From Nocardioides seonyuensis (GTDB lineage: Bacteria > Actinomycetota > Actinomycetes > Propionibacteriales > Nocardioidaceae), in assembly GCF_004683965.1 (NCBI RefSeq), contig NZ_CP038436.1, forward strand, positions 62,001-126,000: a stretch of 64,000 nt of DNA. Reading direction: 5' to 3'. The position numbers were made by a program, and so were the translations under genes. Positions 58,397-64,000 of the stretch are shown in pieces. Under the pieces are notes generated by a model. The model had not been told where the DNA came from. It worked only from the letters and a program-made list of their open reading frames with translations, and did no database searches. Numbering within the stretch: position 1 is the stretch's first letter; every line of letters begins with the position of its first letter.

Positions 58397-59305
58397 TCAG
58401 GCCGTCGGGCGGCCGAGCTCGGCCTGGATGCGCGCCAGCTGCTCGAGGCGCTTCTCCAGTGGTGGGTGGGTCGCCATCAGCGAGGCCAGGGAGGCGCCCT
58501 TGATCGCCGGGACGATGCACAGCGCACTCGCCGCATCGACGGAGCGCAGGTCCTTGGTGGGGATGGCCGCCGCCCCGCTACCACTGATCTTCTGCAACGC
58601 AGAGGCGAGGGCACCGGGCTTCATGGTGAGGTAGGCGCCCGCTCGGTCGGCACACAGCTCGCGGTAGCGCGAGAGCAGGCGCAGCAGCAGGAAGCTGACG
58701 GCGTAGACCACCAGGCTGACGAGCACCGCGACGAGGACGGCTGGCAGGGCGTTGTTGTTGCGGGAGCGCCCCATCATCCCGAACTGGGCGCCACGCATCA
58801 GCAGCCCAGCAGCGATGCCGGCGGAGGCCGCCATCGTCATCACCAGGACGTCACGGTGGGCGACATGGCTCAGCTCGTGGGCCAGCACCGCCTCGAGCTC
58901 CTCGGCGTCGAGCGTCTGGAGGATCCCGGTGGTCACGCACACCACCGCACGCTCCGGGGACCGGCCCGTCGCGAAGGCGTTGGCCATCGCCATGTCGGAG
59001 ACGCCCACCCGTGGCTTGGGCATGTCGGCCAGGGCGCAGAGGCGGTCGATCATGCCGTGCAGCTCCGGAGCCTCCTCGGGGGTCACCTCGCGGGCCCGCA
59101 TCGCCCTCATGGCGACCTTGTCGGAGCTCCACCACTGCCAGAAGGCGATGCCGATCGCGATGACGGCGACGATCGGCGCGTAGCCCCACCCCACGGCATA
59201 GATGACGCCGACCACCAGCGCGACGAAGAGCCCCCCGAGGAGGAACATCGTCAGGGTCATCCGGGCGGTGAGACCGGCGTCCTTGATGAAGCGGGAGTGG
59301 GCCAC
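58397..59305 (-). CDS. htpX: Zinc metalloprotease HtpX, 302 aa
   Basis: M48B membrane protease for quality control of membrane proteins. Two N-terminal membrane segments (about 15-38, 42-58), catalytic HELSH (H143, E144, H147) within EAVLAHELSHVAHRDVLVM, two further segments (about 158-175, 187-207), and the third zinc ligand in SRYRELCADRAGAYLTM. In frame and complete. Encoded 7 nt after pspAA, consistent with a role in membrane stress. Confidence 0.95.
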   Translation of the reverse strand: MAHSRFIKDAGLTARMTLTMFLLGGLFVALVVGVIYAVGWGYAPIVAVIAIGIAFWQWWSSDKVAMRAMRAREVTPEEAPELHGMIDRLCALADMPKPRVGVSDMAMANAFATGRSPERAVVCVTTGILQTLDAEELEAVLAHELSHVAHRDVLVMTMAASAGIAAGLLMRGAQFGMMGRSRNNNALPAVLVAVLVSLVVYAVSFLLLRLLSRYRELCADRAGAYLTMKPGALASALQKISGSGAAAIPTKDLRSVDAASALCIVPAIKGASLASLMATHPPLEKRLEQLARIQAELGRPTA

Positions 59306-59312
59306 GGAGCGC

Positions 59313-59591
59313 TCAGCCGGGAATCAGGCCGTCGTCCCCGAGCAGCTCGCGGACCTCTTCGAGGGTGGCGTCGCCCGGAGGCAGGATGAGGTCGGACTCG
59401 TCCAGGCTCTCGGGATCGTGGTGGGTGCCCGAGGCACGCACGGCCGCCAGCAGGCCCTCGAGCGCGGTGCGGAACATCGCCTCGTCACCGGACTCGATGG
59501 CGGACTCGATCTGGGTGTCGAGACCGTTGAGGGCGTCGAGGGCGTGGTCCTCGAGGTCGTACTGGCCCTCGCCCAGGATGCGCACGATCAC
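59313..59591 (-). CDS. pspAA: PspA-associated protein PspAA, 92 aa
   Basis: Small soluble protein starting MIVRILGEGQYDLEDHALDA with the acidic tail LDESDLILPPGDATLEEVRE, matching the PspAA family found directly downstream of actinobacterial pspA. Exact role unknown; possibly modulates PspA assembly. Its ATG overlaps the pspA stop (ATGA). Confidence 0.9.
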   Translation of the reverse strand: MIVRILGEGQYDLEDHALDALNGLDTQIESAIESGDEAMFRTALEGLLAAVRASGTHHDPESLDESDLILPPGDATLEEVRELLGDDGLIPG

Positions 59592-60379
59592 GGCTGACCG
59601 CCCTCGGTGTCGCGTCGGGCGGACTCGGGCTCGGCCTGTTCGTCGGCGAGGATGTCGCCACCGGACTCGATGGCCTGCGGCTGGCTGCCGGCCTTGAGCC
59701 GGGCGAGCTCAGCCTCCACGTCGCTGCCGGAGCTGAGGGCGTCGAGCTCACGGGCGATGTCGTCGCCGGAGTTGAGCTGCGAGGCGTCGTCGAGGGCGCC
59801 GGAGGCGATCAGCTCGTCGATGGCACCGGCACGCGCCTGCAGTTGGGCGGTCTTGTCCTCGGCGCGCTGGATGGCAAGCCCGACGTCGCCCATCTCCTCG
59901 CCGATGCCGGACATGGCCTCCCCGATGCGGGTCTGCGCCTCGGCAGCGGTGTAGTTGGCCTTGATGGTCTCCTTGCGCGTGCGGAAGGCCTCGACCTTGG
60001 TCTGCAACCGCTGCTGGGCGAGCACGAGCTTCTCCTCCTCGCCCTGGAGGTTGTCGCGCTGGGCCTGGAGGTCGGTGATCTGGGTCGTCAGGCCGGACTT
60101 GCGGGTGAGGGCCTCGCGGGCGAGGTCCTCGCGACCGACGCCGATGGCCTTCTCGGCCTGGCCCTGGAGCTTGGCGGACTGCTGCTCGAGCTGCTTGATC
60201 TGGAGCTCGACGCGCTTACGACTGGTGGCGACGTCGGCCACGCCGCGACGGACCTTGGAGAGCAGGTCGAGCTGGCGCTGGTAGCTGTAGTCCAGCGTCT
60301 GGCGGGGGTCCTCCGCCCGGTCGAGGGCATTGCTGGCCTTGGACCGGAAGATCAGGCTGATGCGCTTCATGAGACTCAT
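59588..60379 (-). CDS. pspA: Phage shock protein A (PspA/IM30/Vipp1 family), 263 aa
   Basis: ESCRT-III-like membrane-repair protein. N-terminal amphipathic helix MKRISLIFRSKASNALDRAE, then long coiled-coil helices to about residue 225 (TLDYSYQRQLDLLSKVRRG, KLQGQAEKAIGVGREDLARE). Acidic tail. Binds and stabilises the stressed inner membrane. ATG 60379 is given; ATG 60370 is in frame 9 nt later and may be the true start, since the amphipathic helix normally begins near residue 1. Confidence 0.95.
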   Translation of the reverse strand: MSLMKRISLIFRSKASNALDRAEDPRQTLDYSYQRQLDLLSKVRRGVADVATSRKRVELQIKQLEQQSAKLQGQAEKAIGVGREDLAREALTRKSGLTTQITDLQAQRDNLQGEEEKLVLAQQRLQTKVEAFRTRKETIKANYTAAEAQTRIGEAMSGIGEEMGDVGLAIQRAEDKTAQLQARAGAIDELIASGALDDASQLNSGDDIARELDALSSGSDVEAELARLKAGSQPQAIESGGDILADEQAEPESARRDTEGGQP

Positions 60380-60421
60380 CGGGGTGCGGACCCTCTCTCG
60401 TCATGCTCGGTTGTCGTCTTC

Positions 60422-60427
60422 ACCCTA
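60422..60427 (-). promoter_or_regulatory. -10 box TAGGGT for the psp cluster
   Basis: TAGGGT about 43 nt before the pspA start. -35 not clear. Shares the 165-bp intergenic region with the divergent DUF3043 gene. Confidence 0.35.
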
Positions 60428-60502
60428 GATCCAATGCCAAGCAAGAGGTAGCACCCAGCAGCGTTGTCCGGCGCCGATCGCGGGCGTCCGCTGGTACGGC
60501 GA

Positions 60503-60508
60503 TAGGCT
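60503..60508 (+). promoter_or_regulatory. -10 box TAGGCT for the DUF3043 gene
   Basis: TAGGCT 36 nt before TTG 60545; the short leader contains GAAGG as ribosome site. Confidence 0.4.
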
Positions 60509-60544
60509 GGCCGGAGCATCCGATCCCCCCGAAGGCAGCCTGAG

Positions 60545-61144
60545 TTGTTCCGTCGTACGAAGTCCGAGGCGCCCACCAGCGCAGCCCCGGCGACCACGTC
60601 CACGCCCGACCGACCGGGCGCGAAGGGACGGCCCACCCCGTCACGCAAGGAGGCCGAGGCGGCTGCGCGTGCGCGCGCCAAGGCCCCCCGCTCGCGCAAG
60701 GAGCAGATGCTCGCCCAGCGCAGCGCGCGGGGCGACTCCACGCGCCGGGCCCGGGAGGGCATGAAGGCCGGCGAGGAGCGCTACCTGCTCGCCCGTGACA
60801 AGGGACCGGTCCGGCGCTTCATCCGCGACTTCGTCGACGTCCGCTTCACGTTCATCGAGCTGCTCGTGCCGCTCCTGGTCGTGTCCATGATCATGGGCTA
60901 CTCGGGCAACGACACCGCCGCGCGCCTGAGCAACACGCTGCTCTTCACGACGCTGATGCTGATCCTGGTCGACTTCTTCTTCATGCGGTTCCGCCTGCGA
61001 CGCGAGCTCGCGCGGCGCTTCCCGGGCGAGTCGACCAAGGGCTCGACGCTCTACGCCCTGATGCGCTCCATGCAGATGCGGTTCATGCGGCTGCCCAAGG
61101 CCCAGGTCAAGGTCGGCCAGAAGCTCCCGGACACCTACCGGTGA
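60545..61144 (+). CDS. DUF3043 membrane protein, 199 aa
   Basis: Actinobacterial DUF3043 family, function unknown. A basic, low-complexity cytoplasmic N terminus (about 1-85, RKEAEAAARARAKAPRSRKE) is followed by two membrane segments (about 103-122 and 130-148, the second TLMLILVDFFFMRFRLR) and a basic C-terminal part. TTG start at 60545; no ATG or GTG precedes the conserved N terminus. The GNAT gene overlaps its stop by 4 bp. Confidence 0.88.
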   Translation: MFRRTKSEAPTSAAPATTSTPDRPGAKGRPTPSRKEAEAAARARAKAPRSRKEQMLAQRSARGDSTRRAREGMKAGEERYLLARDKGPVRRFIRDFVDVRFTFIELLVPLLVVSMIMGYSGNDTAARLSNTLLFTTLMLILVDFFFMRFRLRRELARRFPGESTKGSTLYALMRSMQMRFMRLPKAQVKVGQKLPDTYR

Positions 61145-61704
61145 GCGGACCCACCGCCGACGTCTCGGTCCGCGTGGCATGGGCCGATGACGCCCCCGCC
61201 GTCGCCGAGGTCCAGATGCGCGCGTGGCCCGAGATGTACGGCGACCTCTTGCCGGCCGGCGCCCTGCCCGCCGACGCTGCGGCGGTGGCCGAAGCCTGGC
61301 GAGCGGCGATGACGCGCCCGGCTGACGCACGCAACCGCGTGCTCGTCGCCCTCGAGCGCAACCGCGTCGTGGGGTTCGCGGTGACCTCTCCCGCGAGCGA
61401 CCCCGACTGCGACCCGGTGGCCGACGGTGAGCTGGGCGAGCTGGTGCTGGCTCCCGACGAGCGGGGCAAGGGGCACGGCTCCCGTCTTCTCCAGGCCGCC
61501 GTGGACACGCTCGTGGCCGACCGGTTCACCCGCGCGGTGACGTGGGTGGTCTCCACCGACGATGCGACGCGCACGTTCCTCACCGACGCGGGCTGGGCTC
61601 CCGACTCGGCCCACCGCGAGCTCGACCTCGACGGGGAGGGCACGACGACGGTCAAGCAGGTCCGCCTGCACACCGCGATCGGCGACCGAGCAGGTCGTGA
61701 CTGA
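61141..61704 (+). CDS. GNAT family N-acetyltransferase, 187 aa
   Basis: Predicted acetyl-CoA-dependent acetyltransferase; substrate unknown. GELGELVLAPDERGKGHGSRLLQAA contains the acetyl-CoA loop (DERGKGHGS), and TRTFLTDAGWAPDSAHRELD is the closing region. GTG start overlaps the DUF3043 stop (GTGA), and the 3' end overlaps azlC by 8 bp, so it is in one operon with both. Confidence 0.9.
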   Translation: MSGPTADVSVRVAWADDAPAVAEVQMRAWPEMYGDLLPAGALPADAAAVAEAWRAAMTRPADARNRVLVALERNRVVGFAVTSPASDPDCDPVADGELGELVLAPDERGKGHGSRLLQAAVDTLVADRFTRAVTWVVSTDDATRTFLTDAGWAPDSAHRELDLDGEGTTTVKQVRLHTAIGDRAGRD

Positions 61705-62413
61705 CGAGCGCTCCGGCATCGTCCGCGACGGCCTCGCCGTCGGACTGGCCACCGGCCTCTACGGCGTCAGCTTCGGGGCGATCGGGGTGGCCAGCGGCCT
61801 GAGCGTCCTGCAGACCTGCGTCCTGTCGCTCCTGATGTTCACCGGGGCGTCCCAGTTCGCGTTCGTCGGCGTCGTGGCGGCGGGCGGCGCCCCGGTCTCG
61901 GGTGCGGCTACGGCCCTCCTGCTCGGCACGCGCAACACCCTCTACGGCCTTCGCATGGCCCCGCTGCTGGGCTGGAGGGGATGGCGCCGCGCCGCCGCGG
62001 CGCACGTCCTGATCGACGAGTCCACCGCGATGAGCGTCAACCGCGGGACGCGCGCGGAGGCCCGGTTGGGGTTCGCCTCGACGGGGTTGTCGGTGTTCGT
62101 GCTGTGGAACCTCGCCACGGCCATCGGGGCGGTCGGTGGGCAGATCCTGGGCGACCCCCGCACCTACGGGCTGGACGCCGCGGTGGGCGCGGCGTTCCTC
62201 GCCCTGCTCTGGCCGAGGTTGGACGTCCGCTCCAACCAGGTCGTCGGGCTCGTCGCCGCGGCGGTGGCGCTCGTGCTGGTGCCGTTGACGGCGGCGGGCT
62301 GGCCGGTGCTGGCCGCAGGCGGGGTCGCCCTCCTCGCCGGGGTGTTGACGCGGGGAACGACCGATCCCACCGAGGTTCCCGGTCCCGGCGACGTGGCGGG
62401 GGGTCACCACTGA
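61697..62413 (+). CDS. azlC: AzlC family branched-chain amino acid exporter subunit, 238 aa
   Basis: Large subunit of an AzlCD-type exporter for branched-chain amino acids and analogues. About seven membrane segments, with the family block LLMFTGASQFAFVGVVAAGG and GTRNTLYGLRMAPLLGWRG, and DESTAMS near the middle. GTG 61697 overlaps the GNAT gene. Ends TGATG, sharing a base with the azlD start, as usual for this pair. Confidence 0.92.
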   Translation: MTDERSGIVRDGLAVGLATGLYGVSFGAIGVASGLSVLQTCVLSLLMFTGASQFAFVGVVAAGGAPVSGAATALLLGTRNTLYGLRMAPLLGWRGWRRAAAAHVLIDESTAMSVNRGTRAEARLGFASTGLSVFVLWNLATAIGAVGGQILGDPRTYGLDAAVGAAFLALLWPRLDVRSNQVVGLVAAAVALVLVPLTAAGWPVLAAGGVALLAGVLTRGTTDPTEVPGPGDVAGGHH

Positions 62414-62709
62414 TGTGGACGGCGATCCTCCTCGCGTGCGTCGGCTGCTACGCCCTCAAGCTGGCCGGGCTGTCCCTCCCCGCCCGCGTACTGGCCCACC
62501 CGGTCGTCGAGCGGGTCGCCGACCTGATCCCGGTGGCGCTCCTGGCCGCGCTGGTCGCCGTCCAGGTCTGGAGCACCGGTCCCGACCTCGAGGTCGACGC
62601 CCGGACCGCGGGGCTGGCATTCGCGGTGGTGGCACTGCTGCTGCGGGCGCCGTTCCTCGTCGTCGTGATCGGCGCTGCGGCTGTGGCCGCTCTCGTCCGC
62701 GCCCTCTGA
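62413..62709 (+). CDS. azlD: AzlD family transporter small subunit, 98 aa
   Basis: Small membrane partner of AzlC. Four hydrophobic segments (ILLACVGCYALKLAGLSLPA, LIPVALLAALVAVQVW, AGLAFAVVALLLRAPFLVVV, IGAAAVAALVRAL). ATG 62413 overlaps the last base of the azlC stop. Convergent with the ABC ATPase gene. Confidence 0.92.
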   Translation: MWTAILLACVGCYALKLAGLSLPARVLAHPVVERVADLIPVALLAALVAVQVWSTGPDLEVDARTAGLAFAVVALLLRAPFLVVVIGAAAVAALVRAL

Positions 62710-62729
62710 CCACCGGGCGCCGGGCAGGC

Positions 62730-63386
62730 TCAGGGGAGCGTCCCGGTCAGCTCTCCCTCGTGGATGTGGAGCACGACGTCAGCCTGCTCCGCGGCGACCG
62801 GGTCGTTGGTGGTCATCACCACGACCGCACCCCGGTCGCTCTCGTCACGCAGCGCCGCGATGACCCGCTCACGGTTGGCGGAGTCGAGCTCGCTCGTGGG
62901 CTCGTCGGCCAGGAGCACTGCGGGGTTCGTGGCGAGCGCCCGCGCGAGGGCGGCACGCTGCTGCTGGCCCCCGGAGAGCTCCTCGATGAGGTGCTCCCCC
63001 ACGTCCTCGAGCCCCAGGCGGTGCAGCGCCTCACCGCTGCGGTGATCGGCTTCCTTCGGGGCCAGCCCGGAGGCGACCGCCGCGACGTAGACGTTCTCCC
63101 GGGCCGTCAGGGTGCCGACCAGGCCGTTGCCCTGAGGCATCAGTGCGATGCGCGGCCTCGAGGCCTGGTCGGGGCCGGTGACGGCGACGTCACCGAGCGA
63201 CACCGAGCCGCTGCGCAGCGGGACCAGGCCTGCCAGCGCCCAGAGCAAGGTGGACTTCCCGGAGCCCGACGGCCCACGCACCGCCAGGAACGAACCCGGG
63301 GACAGGTCGAGGTGGACGTCACGCAGCGCCTCCACCCCGTCGTACGCCACGCTCATCCCTTGGGCGCACAAGGCTCTCCGGTCCAT
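62730..63386 (-). CDS. ABC transporter ATP-binding protein, 218 aa
   Basis: Stand-alone ABC ATPase of the LolD/MacB-like size class. Walker A GPSGSGKSTLLW (about 38-49), Q-loop LMPQGNGLVGTLTARENVYV, signature LSGGQQQRAALARAL (about 139-153), Walker B VLLADEPTSELD, H-loop region replaced by VVVMTTNDPVAA, where the usual switch His is Asn. ATG overlaps the stop of the second ATPase gene by one base. Permease presumably encoded beyond the window end. Transport direction and substrate unknown. Confidence 0.92.
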   Translation of the reverse strand: MDRRALCAQGMSVAYDGVEALRDVHLDLSPGSFLAVRGPSGSGKSTLLWALAGLVPLRSGSVSLGDVAVTGPDQASRPRIALMPQGNGLVGTLTARENVYVAAVASGLAPKEADHRSGEALHRLGLEDVGEHLIEELSGGQQQRAALARALATNPAVLLADEPTSELDSANRERVIAALRDESDRGAVVVMTTNDPVAAEQADVVLHIHEGELTGTLP

Positions 63387-64000
63387 CAGTCACCCACACC
63401 TCGGCTCGGGTCCTCGACGAGGAGGACGTACTGGCCGTCGACGAGGTGGAACCTCACCAACGTGCCGGGAGGCAGGTCGAGCCGCGCGTGCTCGGGCAGC
63501 ACCAGGGAGCCGTCGGCGGTCACGACGGCGTACTCCTCGCCGGAGCGTCCCTCCCCGCCGATGCGGCCGTCACGGATGGTCACGGTGCGCGGGAGGAAGT
63601 CGGCGACGTCGGGATCATGGGTGACCAGCACGATCGTGGCCCCGGTGGACCGGTTGATGTCGGCCAGGGTCTCCAGGATCGCGTCCCTGGCCCGGTGGTC
63701 GAGCATGCTGGTCGGCTCGTCGGCGAGGATGAGGCCGGGCCCGGTCGAGATCGCGACCGCGATCGCGAGCCGCTGGCGGTCAGCCGGCGAGAGGACGGAC
63801 AGTGGCCGCGTCGCCGCTCCCGCGAGACCCACCTGGTCCAGCACGTCTGCCGGTGGCGGCAGGTCGACGCCGTCACTGCGTGCCGCTGACTGGGCGAAGG
63901 CGATGTTCTCGGTCGGGTCGAGGAAGGGCATGAGGTTGCGGGGTGCACCCTGGAGCAGCAGCGACACGCGCGTGCGGAGCAGACGGTCGAGCTCGGCCTC
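63386..64000 (-). CDS. ABC transporter ATP-binding protein with AbrB-like tail, 5'-truncated
   Basis: The gene runs off the window end: the frame is open to base 64000, and Walker A lies outside. Visible are a degenerate signature LSPADRQRLAIAVAIS, Walker B GLILADEPTSMLDHRARD, and the H-loop VLVTHDPDVADFL. The last about 45 residues (EEYAVVTADGSLVLPEHARL, DLPPGTLVRFHLVDGQYVLL) look like a SpoVT/AbrB-type swapped-hairpin domain. Two ATPases in tandem suggest a heterodimeric motor for one permease. Confidence 0.87.
   Translation of the reverse strand, partial: EAELDRLLRTRVSLLLQGAPRNLMPFLDPTENIAFAQSAARSDGVDLPPPADVLDQVGLAGAATRPLSVLSPADRQRLAIAVAISTGPGLILADEPTSMLDHRARDAILETLADINRSTGATIVLVTHDPDVADFLPRTVTIRDGRIGGEGRSGEEYAVVTADGSLVLPEHARLDLPPGTLVRFHLVDGQYVLLVEDPSRGVGD

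Noticed and set aside
1..64000. tRNA, rRNA, CRISPR arrays, prophage, classical insertion sequences
   Set aside because: No cloverleaf-like clusters, regularly spaced repeats, phage structural genes or transposases were seen by reading. A covariance-model scan would be needed to exclude small RNAs.

Overview
The window is chromosomal DNA from a high-GC Gram-positive actinobacterium. The actinobacterial bc1-aa3 respiratory genes (di-heme qcrC, three-helix qcrA, ctaF), the PspA/PspAA/PspAB/HtpX set, DUF3043, many GTG starts and many leaderless promoters (TAnnnT 6-8 nt before the start codon) all point this way. Gene order and protein character fit Nocardioidaceae, most likely Nocardioides. That placement is an inference from resemblance, not from a search. 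No rRNA, tRNA, CRISPR array, phage or classical transposase was seen.

Layout. 1-9.4 kb: 3' part of glpK, then a minus-strand run (coiled-coil protein, acetyltransferase, LuxR response regulator, flavin-reductase-like protein, MacS-like histidine kinase, PlsC acyltransferase, alpha/beta hydrolase), a small membrane protein, a TIGR00300 (LOR/SDH, ornithine-cyclodeaminase-like) enzyme and a ROK sugar kinase. 9.5-24 kb: a Flp/Tad pilus region with tadE and tadG, an interlude of four unrelated genes, then cpaB-cpaE-tadA-tadB-tadC, a dedicated histidine kinase/response regulator pair and two Flp-type pilins. No prepilin peptidase is present in the window. 24-27.7 kb: three envelope peptidase genes (NlpC/P60, Peptidase_MA-like, M48) in one operon behind a c-di-AMP (ydaO-type) riboswitch. 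27.7-36.5 kb: a frameshifted small zinc-type protein, a NYN-domain protein, a zinc-ribbon protein, a DnaQ/UvrC-like nuclease, a small Lrp/AsnC-type protein and a 1473-residue secreted protein of FN3-like and YQWLRxG repeats.

36.5-50 kb is the respiratory block: a YgjV/acetyltransferase-like protein, trpD, a receiver-like protein and a CtaG-type assembly factor, then ctaE-qcrC-qcrA-qcrB, and on the other strand ctaC-ctaD-ctaF. Between the two respiratory halves sit a DUF559-like nuclease gene flanked by inverted-repeat elements and an L,D-transpeptidase lipoprotein. 50-56.5 kb: cysteine desulfurase plus a TusA-like protein, an adenosine-kinase-like PfkB protein, an ErpA-type Fe-S carrier, glycerate kinase, a double GNAT and nadA; part of this order is shared with mycobacteria. 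56.5-64 kb: an AlkZ-like winged-helix protein, the Psp envelope-stress cluster, DUF3043-GNAT-azlC-azlD, and two ABC ATPases, the second cut by the window end.

Strongest leads: (1) a bipartite motif, GATCGG-N9/10-CTAGTC, lies upstream of four transcription units: tadE, cpaB, flp and the giant surface protein. It suggests one surface-structure regulon, perhaps run by the pilus-locus LuxR regulator. (2) A family of TGGCGGCAC inverted repeats occurs at three loci, two of them bracketing the DUF559-like nuclease. (3) At three tandem gene junctions the upstream gene's TAG stop is also the start of a TAGGCT -10 box for a leaderless downstream gene.
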